NCBI GenBank assembly: GCA_963783695.1
Contig: CAWAOM010000001.1
Coordinates: 992,001-1,056,000 of the forward strand
Direction: 5' to 3'
Source: BM003 sp963783695
GTDB lineage: Bacteria > Pseudomonadota > Gammaproteobacteria > Steroidobacterales > BM003
DNA: 64,000 nt
Below are positions 18,333 to 25,955 of the stretch, piece by piece. The notes under the pieces are model-generated. The model made no database searches, was not told where the DNA came from, and worked only from the letters and a program-made list of their open reading frames with translations. The translations under genes were made by a program, and so were the position numbers. Position 1 is the stretch's first letter, and each line of letters starts with the position of its first letter.

Positions 18333-19268
18333 TCAAATACGCGTCCGAACGTCCAGCCAGTTGTCGAGATATCCCGCCCCGGCCAGAACAGGTACGCCGA
18401 TCTGGCCAACGAGTATCAGCAACACATACACCATTATCAAAATCGACTTGTGCAATCCTCTTTCCGCCACCAGGAAATGGACGACGGAAAGTCCCTGCAA
18501 AATCAGGAAAATCAGGAACATCCAGGCCAGGTTGCTCATGACGAGCCAGTCCGTCACGATCGCCAGACCCATGACCACAGTGGCGAGGATGATCAGCAAC
18601 CGGCCGAGTCGCAGTTGCCGGAACTGTTCTCCAAACCCCGGCTCGCCGTCCCCGCCCTTGAACCACCAGCAACCGATGAAAAGACTTACCAGGTATCCGA
18701 GTGCCATGAATCCGACAAACAGACCCGGGAAAATCGAAACAATCGCACTCTCCGCCTCTTCCGGCATCCGGCCAAATCCAAGCTGGGCCATCGCCTCCCA
18801 TACGCCACGCAGCACATCCAGCGTCAGTGCACGCACATCGGGCACCAATGCCAGCCCAACCAGCAGCAGCACGAATCCGGTGGCTGCAGCCACCTGAAAA
18901 CTCAGGCTCAGCGACCTGTAGCGCGCCTGGACCGCCGCCAGACCCAGCAGCGGCAACCAGTTAAAGGCGGCGACCGATGCCGCTCGCGTCACTGCCGCCG
19001 GACCGCCGACTGCCAGCGATAACAGGCATAAAACCACGCCGGCGATTGCCGCGGTAATCAAGCCATACCGCGCGTCATGGCGCAGACACAGGTAAACGAG
19101 CAGAGCGCCACCGAGAATTCCGAGTGGCGGCAACAACATCGAAGCGGCAAGCAGCAATGCGCCCCTGTGCCGGCGCGCTTCAACCCAGCCGAGAAACTCG
19201 TCCACGTTTACGCAAAAATTGCTGAGCGCGGATGCGCCGGCCAGCTTCGGCCGCTGCACCCACCGCAA
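18333..19268 (-). CDS. DUF2232 (YybS-like) polytopic membrane protein
   Basis: A protein of up to 311 residues with about eight hydrophobic helices (first at residues ~36-60, last near 280-300). Position between rpsR and rplI and the hydrophobic pattern match the DUF2232 proteins found at this site in Pseudomonas and relatives. The function is unknown. The longest frame begins with TTG two bases from the rpsR stop; a GTG at 19205 or another downstream start is also possible because no ribosome binding site stands out. Confidence 0.75.
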   Translation of the reverse strand: MRWVQRPKLAGASALSNFCVNVDEFLGWVEARRHRGALLLAASMLLPPLGILGGALLVYLCLRHDARYGLITAAIAGVVLCLLSLAVGGPAAVTRAASVAAFNWLPLLGLAAVQARYRSLSLSFQVAAATGFVLLLVGLALVPDVRALTLDVLRGVWEAMAQLGFGRMPEEAESAIVSIFPGLFVGFMALGYLVSLFIGCWWFKGGDGEPGFGEQFRQLRLGRLLIILATVVMGLAIVTDWLVMSNLAWMFLIFLILQGLSVVHFLVAERGLHKSILIMVYVLLILVGQIGVPVLAGAGYLDNWLDVRTRI

Positions 19269-19270
19269 TC

Positions 19271-19495
19271 TTAGTGACGATCCGTGTACGGCAACAACGC
19301 GAGGAATCTGGCGCGCTTAACCGCAACCGCCAGCTGACGCTGGTAGTTCGCCTTGGTGCCGGTAATCCGGCTGGGGACAATCTTGCCGGTCTCGGTCACG
19401 TAATTCTTAAGCGTAGCGATGTCTTTGTAGTCGATTTCCTTCACCCCGTCGGCGGTGAAGCGACAGAATTTCCGCCTGCGGAAAAATCTGGCCAT
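19271..19495 (-). CDS. rpsR: 30S ribosomal protein S18
   Basis: A 74-residue basic protein with the S18 sequence MARFFRRRKFCRFTADG and the KIVPSRITGTKANYQRQLA core. S18 forms a heterodimer with S6 in the 30S platform, and its gene follows rpsF by 34 bp. No priB gene is present between the two, unlike in E. coli. Confidence 0.97.
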   Translation of the reverse strand: MARFFRRRKFCRFTADGVKEIDYKDIATLKNYVTETGKIVPSRITGTKANYQRQLAVAVKRARFLALLPYTDRH

Positions 19496-19529
19496 ATCTA
19501 ATAACTCCTGATGGTATTAATTCTGATAA

Positions 19530-20162
19530 TCAGACGCTTGTCGGGGATTTGCCGGCCTCAGCTGCGTCGCCGTCAGCCGCTTCGCCGGTTTCTCCGGCCG
19601 CCTCTGCAGGCTTCTCCGCAGCGGGCTCAGCGGCAGCGGGCTCAGCGGCAACGAGCTCAGCGGCAGCAGGCTCAGCGGCAGCAGGCTCGGCAGCAGCGGG
19701 CTCAGCGGCAGCGGGCTTGGCGGTTTTCGCTTCGTCGTCGGAGCTCGTCGGTTCCGCTTTGGCGCTTTCCTTTGCAGCCGCAGCCGGCGCCGGCTTGCCG
19801 CCGCCATCCGCATCACGACGGCTCTCTCTCGGCCGCTCCTCTTCTTCGGCTTTCGCCATCAACGAGGGCTCGGTGACAGCTTCCTTGCGGCTAATTACCA
19901 GATGGCGCAACACTGCGTCATTAAAACGGAACGCCCCGGTCAGCTCATCGAGAATGGACTTCTCGCACTCGATATTGAGCAGGACGTAGTGGGCCTTGTG
20001 GATCTTGTTGATCGGGAATGCGAGCTGCCGCCGCCCCCAATCCTCAAGACGATGAATAGCGCCACTGCCAGTCTCGATAAGACTGCGGTAGCGTTCGAGC
20101 ATGGCGGGAACCTGCTCGCTCTGGTCCGGATGGACCAGAAACACGATTTCGTAATGACGCAT
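19530..20162 (-). CDS. rpsF: 30S ribosomal protein S6 with a long Ala/Glu-rich C-terminal tail
   Basis: A 210-residue S6. The ATG at 20162 is chosen because it gives the canonical MRHYEIVFLVHPDQSEQV start and has GAAGGGAG just upstream. Residues ~1-100 are a normal S6 domain (WGRRQLAFPINKIHKAHYVL). The remaining ~110 residues are low-complexity: an acidic/basic linker then about six AAAEP-type pentapeptides (AAAEPAAAEP pattern), ending in a Gly/Asp/Ala-rich segment. E. coli S6 is about 131-135 residues and has a short acidic tail that RimK extends with glutamates. The tail here is encoded by tandem 15-bp units near 19,620-19,720, consistent with growth by replication slippage. Confidence 0.93.
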   Translation of the reverse strand: MRHYEIVFLVHPDQSEQVPAMLERYRSLIETGSGAIHRLEDWGRRQLAFPINKIHKAHYVLLNIECEKSILDELTGAFRFNDAVLRHLVISRKEAVTEPSLMAKAEEEERPRESRRDADGGGKPAPAAAAKESAKAEPTSSDDEAKTAKPAAAEPAAAEPAAAEPAAAELVAAEPAAAEPAAEKPAEAAGETGEAADGDAAEAGKSPTSV

Positions 20163-20326
20163 TGTCACTCCCTTCGGGTTAAACAGCCTCCCGTCGCACA
20201 TCCGGGGATCACGCGGTGAGGCAAGGAGCTTCGCAGCCCACGGCTGGCGGACTACGAAGAAAGCCGGCGGAGTTTAAGTGAGCGGGAGTTCTTGTGCAAC
20301 CGGAAAGACCGTATCGCCGGGTTGGC

Positions 20327-21073
20327 TCAAGAGCCTGCTCGTTGACGCAGGGCCTCGTACAGACAGATGCCGCTCGCAACCGAGACGTTGAGACTCTCCA
20401 CCATCCCGTGCATTGGCAGGCCAACGAGAAGGTCACAATGCTCACGGGTCAGTCGGCGCAGTCCGCTTTCCTCCCCGCCCATCACCAACGCAATGGGCCC
20501 GCTGAGATCCGCATCCGTGTAACTGGCAGCGCCGTCCGCCTCGGTTCCGATACACCAGATACCGGCCTCTTTCAGGCCACGCATGGCTCGCGCCAGATTG
20601 CGCACCCGCACCAGCGGTGTCGTCTCCGCCGCCCCACAGGCCACTTTGCGTACGGTTGAGGTCAGCCCCACTGCGCGATCGCGCGGAACGATCACCGCAT
20701 CGGCGCCTGCGCCATCGGCTACCCGCAAACAGGCGCCGAGATTATGCGGATCCTTGACCCCGTCGAGCACCAGCAGCAGAGGCTGGTCGACTCCGACAAG
20801 GTGCCGCAACAAGGTTTTTTCGTCCCATGGCTCGGACGCGCGGACCTGCACAGCGATGCCCTGGTGGACTCCGCCACAATGCCGGTCGAGGACGTCGGCG
20901 GCGACCGGGCTCACGGCAATACCGGCTTCCCTCGCCTGCTCCACAAGCGCCGCCACCCGACCGTCGGGACGGTCCTTTAAAACCAGCATCGCGGTCACCC
21001 TTTCCGGCGCGGCGCGCAACAAATGCGCAACCGCATGGATACCGTAAACAGTCTGCGAGCGGTCCGCGCTCAT
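20327..21073 (-). CDS. rlmB: 23S rRNA (guanosine(2251)-2'-O)-methyltransferase RlmB
   Basis: A 248-residue SpoU-family methyltransferase. The N-terminal substrate-binding domain (YGIHAVAHLLRA) is followed by the SPOUT knot with motif 1 DGVKDPHNLGACLRVADG (conserved Asn and Arg), motif 2 IALVMGGEESGLRRL and motif 3 VESLNVSVASGICLYEALRQ. The start overlaps the rnr stop by four bases (ATGA), as expected for the conserved rnr-rlmB pair. Confidence 0.96.
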   Translation of the reverse strand: MSADRSQTVYGIHAVAHLLRAAPERVTAMLVLKDRPDGRVAALVEQAREAGIAVSPVAADVLDRHCGGVHQGIAVQVRASEPWDEKTLLRHLVGVDQPLLLVLDGVKDPHNLGACLRVADGAGADAVIVPRDRAVGLTSTVRKVACGAAETTPLVRVRNLARAMRGLKEAGIWCIGTEADGAASYTDADLSGPIALVMGGEESGLRRLTREHCDLLVGLPMHGMVESLNVSVASGICLYEALRQRAGS

Positions 21074-23313
21074 CGCCGCCGGCGCCGCGACCGTTTCCGC
21101 GAGCCACCAGGACGGCTCTCCGACTGCCCCTCGGTGGCAACCGGCACGAAATCAATCTTGCGGTCTTCGAGACTGGCACGCGCGACCCGCACCCTCAATT
21201 CGTCAGTCAGGCCATAGGTCGCACCGGAGCGTTGCCCCACCATTCGATGACGCGTGCGGTCGTGATCGAAGTAATCGTTACCGAGCGAGGTCACATGCAC
21301 GAGTCCGTCGATCTGCATCCCCTTGAGCGTAACGAATACGCCGAAATCGGTGACTCCGGTAATGATCCCGTCAAATTCCTCACCGAGTTTGTCCTGCATG
21401 AACTCGATCTTGAGCCACTGCACCGCTTCACGCGTGGCATCGTCAGCGCGCCGTTCCGCTGCCGAGCATTGCGTGCCAAGCTCCAGCATATGTCCGGGCG
21501 AATACGAAAAGTCACTGGCTTTACCGCCCTCGAGCACATGCCGGATACCACGATGAACCAACAGATCCGGGTAACGCCGGATCGGCGAAGTGAAATGCGC
21601 ATAGGCTTCGAGTGCGAGGCCGAAGTGACCACCGTTTTCGGGACGGTAGTCGGCCTGAGCCATCGCCCGCAACATCACTGTTTCGATCAATTCCTTATCG
21701 GGGCGGCCACTGATCGTATCGAACAGCGCAGTGATATGCCTCGGTTCGAGCTTATCGAGTCCACCCAGCGACAACCCGAGTCCCGACAGGAATTCGCGCG
21801 CTGCGATAATCCGATCCTCGTCCGGGCCTTCGTGAACCCGGAACAAAGTCGGTATGCGGTGGCGGGCGAGGAACTGCGCTGCCTGTACGTTGGCCGCAAT
21901 CATGCATTCCTCGATCAACCGATGAGCGTCATTACGGCTCCGCGCCTGGATATCCGCAATCCGCCCGCCGTCGTCGAAAATCAGCTGAGCTTCAGGGATA
22001 TCGAAATCGATCGCACCGCGCTGACGCCGCGCACCTGCAAGCGCGCGATACACGTCATACAGCTGCTGCAACGCGGGCAGCAATTTACTGTGACGGCGTT
22101 TGAGTTGCGGATCGCCATCGATGAGCATTGCCGCAACTTCGGTGTAGGTCAGGCGCGCAGCCGAGTTCATGACCGCGGCGTAGAATTTCGAACGCGTCAC
22201 CTTGCCTTCGGGCGTCACGTGCATCTCGCACACCATGCACAAACGATCGACCCTGGGCTTTAGCGAACACAGACCGTTCGACAATTCTTCCGGAAGCATC
22301 GGCACAACGCGATTCGGGAAATACACCGAGGTTCCACGCTCCTGCGCTTCCGCATCGAGCGCAGTGCCACGGCGAACGTAATGCGACACGTCGGCGATCG
22401 CCACCAGCACCCGCCAGCCGCTCCGCGTCTTTTCGGCGAATACCGCGTCGTCAAAATCCTTTGCATCCTCACCGTCGATAGTTACCAGCGGCATATCGCG
22501 CAAATCCACGCGGTCCTTTTTCGCCGCCAGCGGTACCCGCGGGCCAAATGTTCCGACCTCATGCCCGACCTCTTTGGACCAGCGATGCGGCAGTGCATGG
22601 GCGTGGATCGCAAGCTCGGTTTCAATGCCCGGCGCATCCGGCGCACCAAGCACCTGGCTGACCTTTCCGACCGGTTGCGCAACGGCACTGGGCGGCGACA
22701 CGATGTCTACGAGCACCAGTTGACCCTGGCGGGCCTCACCGGCGTTCTTGTCCGGCACGATCACCTGGTGGGTAATCCGGGGGTTGTCCGGAATGACGAA
22801 TCCCACGCCGCGTTCGCGCAGGTAACGTCCAACGATCTCGGTGGAACCCCGCTGCAGAACCTCCGCTATCGTCCCCTCGGGCCGTCCGCGCCGGTCGTAG
22901 CCCTTGATCCGGACCGCAACCCGGTCACCGTGAAACACCTCGCGCATCTGTCGTGCCGACAGATACACGTCGTCACCGCCTGCATCCGGAATCAGAAAAC
23001 CGAAACCGTCGGCATGACCCTGGACCCGTCCGACCAACAGGTGCACTTTTTCGGGCAGGCAATATTCCTCACGCCGATTCTGAATCAGCTGGCCATCACG
23101 AATCATCGCCTTGAGACGATGCTGGAAAGCATGGCGTGCGGGGTTGCCTTTCACTCTGAGCGCCCCGACCAGGGCCTTGAAGTCCATCGGGCGACCGGCG
23201 CTTTCAAGCTCCGCAATGATCGCGGCGCGTTCCGGCACATCGGCCTTGGGGACGGATTCTTTCGTGCGGCGATCGCGCGAGCCTCGCCCGCGGCGTCCGG
23301 CATCTTTCGACAA
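21070..23313 (-). CDS. rnr: Ribonuclease R
   Basis: A 747-residue 3'-5' exoribonuclease. Order: N-terminal winged-helix, cold-shock domains, the RNB catalytic domain with TIDGEDAKDFDDAVFAEK (Mg2+-binding aspartates), and a C-terminal S1 domain (GEEFDGIITGVTDFGVFV). The C-terminus is short and basic (KRSRRRRR). It degrades structured RNA and acts in trans-translation quality control. It is the first gene of the rnr-rlmB operon; 280 bp separate it from the divergent tRNA-Leu. Confidence 0.96.
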   Translation of the reverse strand: MSKDAGRRGRGSRDRRTKESVPKADVPERAAIIAELESAGRPMDFKALVGALRVKGNPARHAFQHRLKAMIRDGQLIQNRREEYCLPEKVHLLVGRVQGHADGFGFLIPDAGGDDVYLSARQMREVFHGDRVAVRIKGYDRRGRPEGTIAEVLQRGSTEIVGRYLRERGVGFVIPDNPRITHQVIVPDKNAGEARQGQLVLVDIVSPPSAVAQPVGKVSQVLGAPDAPGIETELAIHAHALPHRWSKEVGHEVGTFGPRVPLAAKKDRVDLRDMPLVTIDGEDAKDFDDAVFAEKTRSGWRVLVAIADVSHYVRRGTALDAEAQERGTSVYFPNRVVPMLPEELSNGLCSLKPRVDRLCMVCEMHVTPEGKVTRSKFYAAVMNSAARLTYTEVAAMLIDGDPQLKRRHSKLLPALQQLYDVYRALAGARRQRGAIDFDIPEAQLIFDDGGRIADIQARSRNDAHRLIEECMIAANVQAAQFLARHRIPTLFRVHEGPDEDRIIAAREFLSGLGLSLGGLDKLEPRHITALFDTISGRPDKELIETVMLRAMAQADYRPENGGHFGLALEAYAHFTSPIRRYPDLLVHRGIRHVLEGGKASDFSYSPGHMLELGTQCSAAERRADDATREAVQWLKIEFMQDKLGEEFDGIITGVTDFGVFVTLKGMQIDGLVHVTSLGNDYFDHDRTRHRMVGQRSGATYGLTDELRVRVARASLEDRKIDFVPVATEGQSESRPGGSRKRSRRRRR

Positions 23314-23594
23314 GTGTTTATCCTGACTGCTGGTTAAATTGACAAGGATACACGCTGTCAGTAAAGTTCGCGCTCCGCGGCAGATGGCGCCGTATTCAGC
23401 GCCGTGTTTAGAATGAGCGGAACGACTCGGCCAGCGGTCTCCAGCCCCGCTCCGCGGGGACTGACGGCATCAGACGGCTACAGCCATTTCAGGATTTACG
23501 ATCGCCAGGGTACCTGAGGTTAGACAACCCGGGCGTTTTTGTAGAAACTGCAGTAATCGCGACGCACTCAAACGGGGGCGACGCGCCGGTTATT

Positions 23595-23681
23595 GCCCAG
23601 GTGGCGGAATTGGTAGACGCGCCAGCTTCAGGTGCTGGTCTACGTATGTAGGTGGAGGTTCAAGTCCTCTCCTGGGCACCA
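23595..23681 (+). tRNA. tRNA-Leu (anticodon CAG)
   Basis: An 87-nt class II tRNA including an encoded CCA. Acceptor stem GCCCAGG pairs with CCTGGGC. The D arm contains GGCGGAATTGGTAGACGC. The anticodon stem CCAGC/GCTGG encloses the loop TTCAGGT, giving anticodon CAG, which reads CUG leucine codons. A long variable arm (TCTACGTATGTAGGT) and T arm GGAGG-TTCAAGT-CCTCT complete it. A G-C-rich intrinsic terminator follows eight bases after the CCA. It is transcribed divergently from rnr. Its last 25 nt are repeated three more times downstream. Confidence 0.97.
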
Positions 23682-23864
23682 AATCATCAACCCCCCGCAA
23701 TCGGGGGGTTTTTGTTTGTGCCGCCAGCCGAGGAGTGCCTCCATGGTGACACTCTCTACGGTACCGGCATCCCCCAAGACTGCCCAGCCGCTGCCAACCT
23801 CGACGCATCTCCAGCCATGACACTGCGCTGTCTCAATCTGATGCCGCTTTACGCGCTCCGGCGC
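23657..23864 (+). repeat. 208-bp tandem repeat, unit 1 (includes tRNA-Leu 3' end)
   Basis: The first unit begins inside the real tRNA gene at GGTTCAAGTCCTCTCCTGGG (T arm, 3' acceptor strand and CCA), then has the terminator hairpin and ~150 bp without a convincing gene. Units 1 and 2 appear identical after the shared tRNA segment. An open frame of 46 codons crosses each unit junction, but it has no ribosome binding site. Confidence 0.95.
23689..23717 (+). terminator. Intrinsic terminator of tRNA-Leu (in repeat unit 1)
   Basis: Perfect nine-base-pair stem AACCCCCCG/CGGGGGGTT with a CAAT loop, followed by TTTGTTT (the T-run is effectively TTTTTGTTT). Copies with the same stem are found at 23897-23925 (same T-run) and at 24105-24133 and 24313-24341, where the run is interrupted to TTGTTGTTT and should be weaker. 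Confidence 0.88.
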
Positions 23865-24072
23865 GGTTCAAGTCCTCTCCTGGGCACCAAATCATCAACC
23901 CCCCGCAATCGGGGGGTTTTTGTTTGTGCCGCCAGCCGAGGAGTGCCTCCATGGTGACACTCTCTACGGTACCGGCATCCCCCAAGACTGCCCAGCCGCT
24001 GCCAACCTCGACGCATCTCCAGCCATGACACTGCGCTGTCTCAATCTGATGCCGCTTTACGCGCTCCGGCGC
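23865..24072 (+). repeat. 208-bp tandem repeat, unit 2 (tRNA-Leu 3' fragment + terminator)
   Basis: Starts with the 25-nt copy of the tRNA-Leu 3' end (T arm to CCA) preceded by CTCCGGCGC rather than by the rest of a tRNA, so it is not a functional tRNA. It keeps the terminator hairpin with its strong T-run at 23897-23925. The sequence is the same as unit 1 outside the tRNA body. Confidence 0.95.
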
Positions 24073-24280
24073 GGTTCAAGTCCTCTCCTGGGCACCAAAT
24101 CATCAACCCCCCGCAATCGGGGGGTTGTTGTTTGTGCCGCCAGCCGAGGAGTGCCGCCATGGTGACACTCTCTACGGTACCGGCATCCCCCAAGACTGCC
24201 CAGCCGCTGCCAACCTCGACGCATCTCCAGCCATGACACTGCGCTGTCTCAATCTGATGCCGCTTTACGCGCTCCGGCGC
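24073..24280 (+). repeat. 208-bp tandem repeat, unit 3
   Basis: Same length and layout as unit 2, but with two substitutions: the terminator T-run has become TTGTTGTTT and GTGCCTCC has become GTGCCGCC. Both changes are shared with the partial unit 4. Confidence 0.95.
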
Positions 24281-24367
24281 GGTTCAAGTCCTCTCCTGGG
24301 CACCAAATCATCAACCCCCCGCAATCGGGGGGTTGTTGTTTGTGCCGCCAGCCGAGGAGTGCCGCCA
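24281..24367 (+). repeat. Tandem repeat, partial unit 4
   Basis: The 25-nt tRNA 3' copy, terminator stem (24313-24341, weak T-run) and the GTGCCGCC variant are present; similarity to unit 3 ends at 24367. The remaining 120 bp up to the desaturase stop (24368-24487) shows nothing recognisable. Confidence 0.93.
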
Positions 24368-24487
24368 AGGCGTTGCTCAGGCCGAAATCCGCATCCCCCG
24401 GAAATACATGGACCCTGCCGGCGTCGACACATCGCTCACAACGTCACTGCTCTGCCTCTAACTGATACCGTAATACCGCTGCTGGAG

Positions 24488-25462
24488 TCAGCTCGCCGGA
24501 GAAACCGCCGCCTTGGCCGCGGCTTCGCGTCGCTCCGCCAGTCTGGCCAGCAAACGCTCCTCGGTTTCGGGCCCGCGCACCAGCGCCTTCAAAAAGACAC
24601 CCGTGTAGCTCTTGTCCACTACCGCGCCCCGCGCCTCGATCGTCGGCCGCATCAGTTCGTGCAACTCTTCCAGGTTGTACCACGGCACCGCCGGGTAGAC
24701 GTGATGACCGATATGCCAGTTAATGTTATTCCAGAAAAACCGTTGTACCGGGTTGGATATGGTCGTGCGCGAACCAACGAGCTGGCCTTCGTTCCACGGT
24801 GTTTCATAGTGCTCGGCAAGAAAACGGATTGAGTTGAAAATAGAAAAGATGAACACCGGCACCAGCCAGACTTCGAGCGTTTTGCCCAGCACGCCGTTGC
24901 GCATCGCCCACGCGATCAGCGCCCAGTAACAGGCAATTTTCAAAGCGGTTTCAAACAAATGAATTGCCCACTGCTTCGGCCCGAATCGCTGCACCGGGTA
25001 AATGAAGTTGAAATGGATGAAACTGAGCACTGCGCCACCGACGATGTACGCATAAAAAAGAACAAAGTCCAGCACGCCGCGCTTGCCCATCGTGAAAGCG
25101 TCGGGATCGCGTGGCGAGCGGTTATAGCGGTGATGCTCGAGATGGTCTTCTTTGAATGCGATGAACGAAGCCATCAGCGGCAGCATGCAGACGATACCGA
25201 ACGCGAGATTGGCCCAGCGCGTCTCGAACAGCGTGTTGTGGGTGCCGTCGTGCATGAACGTCACCATGCCCATCCACAGATAACCGATACCTAAATAGGC
25301 CACCCACCGAAGCGCCACCGACGGTGTCGTCCACGCAAGCCAGGTCAACGCAATCATTGCGCTTACAAACAGGGGAATTTTTACCAGGTTTGGCAGAATG
25401 CGCTTCTGGGTCAAACGGCGTACATCGGCCCTCGACAAGGGCTTATCGGCTCTGGCGTCCAT
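24488..25462 (-). CDS. Membrane fatty acid desaturase
   Basis: A 324-residue membrane di-iron desaturase. The three His boxes are intact: H71-D-G-T-H75, H107-L-E-H110-H111 and H250-I-G-H253-H254, plus an extra FLAEH at 214-218. Four or more hydrophobic segments surround them. The family desaturates, or in some members hydroxylates, acyl chains in lipids. The substrate cannot be read from sequence. It lies 3 kb from the sphingolipid genes, so a role on ceramide chains is possible but unproven; ordinary phospholipid desaturation is the default. Confidence 0.85.
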   Translation of the reverse strand: MDARADKPLSRADVRRLTQKRILPNLVKIPLFVSAMIALTWLAWTTPSVALRWVAYLGIGYLWMGMVTFMHDGTHNTLFETRWANLAFGIVCMLPLMASFIAFKEDHLEHHRYNRSPRDPDAFTMGKRGVLDFVLFYAYIVGGAVLSFIHFNFIYPVQRFGPKQWAIHLFETALKIACYWALIAWAMRNGVLGKTLEVWLVPVFIFSIFNSIRFLAEHYETPWNEGQLVGSRTTISNPVQRFFWNNINWHIGHHVYPAVPWYNLEELHELMRPTIEARGAVVDKSYTGVFLKALVRGPETEERLLARLAERREAAAKAAVSPAS

Positions 25463-25886
25463 ACTGGCAGGTTTCTCGTGTGATGATCAAAGGAGATGTC
25501 GACATCCCTTCACAGAGAACTTGCTCGAAACGAGCGTGGGCAAACACCCCCCGAAGATTGCGCGAATTGTAACTGATCGGGGCGCCCCACGGTTAGCGCG
25601 GGGGCGGCAGGTTCCTTTCAAAGGCCCGCTGCTGCGTGACGACAACCATCGGAACCGAACCGCCGCAATGGTCGCGAACCAGCCCGCAACGCGACTGATC
25701 CGGCTATATATCTGCATCGTCAGTTCGACCGCTCGCGCGAAATCGTCGGTATTCAGCCGGGTTTCCAGCATTGTTATCGTGACGCCAGCCGGCTTCACAT
25801 TGCGGCCGCTGCGAGTGAAGAAAAAATCACCGGACTGAAACGGCCCGAGGTTTGCCGGCAGCGGTGACGTTTAATCAATTTCCAGA
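25463..25886. other. Intergenic stretch with a possible decayed gene fragment
   Basis: No convincing intact gene. On the minus strand from about 25868 to 25600 there is an open frame without a good start whose first ~60 codons look protein-like (SGDFFFTRSGRN, VTITMLETRLNTDDFARA) before turning into Arg/Ser-rich nonsense. It could be the remnant of a disrupted gene, or chance. The minus-strand stretch near 25463-25520 should hold the desaturase promoter region. Confidence 0.3.
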
Positions 25887-25915
25887 CAAAAAAACCCCGC
25901 GCAAAGCGCGGGGTT
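25887..25915 (-). terminator. Intrinsic terminator of the class I aldolase gene
   Basis: On the minus strand a ten-base-pair stem AACCCCGCGC/GCGCGGGGTT with a three-base loop (25893-25915) is followed by a run of seven T. It lies 40 bp after the aldolase stop. Confidence 0.9.
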
Positions 25916-25955
25916 CCGTCCTGTCGAGGGTCATCAGACCGCTTTAACCCGCCAC

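Noticed and set aside
19271..19530. Missing priB between rpsF and rpsR as a deletion.
   Set aside because: rpsF-rpsR without priB and with a DUF2232 gene after it is the usual order in Pseudomonas and relatives, so it is not unusual.
20827..22263. A long open frame on the plus strand opposite rnr (478 codons).
   Set aside because: It is a shadow of the rnr coding frame in GC-rich DNA; the translation is low in hydrophobic structure, rich in Arg/His/Pro and matches no family I know. The same applies to plus-strand frames opposite dctP (1026-2048) and rpsF (19549-19989).
23817..24165. 46-codon open frames across each 208-bp repeat junction.
   Set aside because: They have no ribosome binding site, cross the tRNA fragment and terminator stem, and only repeat because the DNA repeats. 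The E. coli tyrT repeats also contain a small frame (tpr), so it was considered, but nothing here supports translation.
23657..24367. CRISPR array.
   Set aside because: The repeats are contiguous 208-bp units without spacers, and no cas gene is near.
25487..25798. A 103-codon minus-strand gene.
   Set aside because: It starts at GTG without a ribosome binding site and its second half is Arg/Ser-rich with no family resemblance; at best part of a decayed gene.
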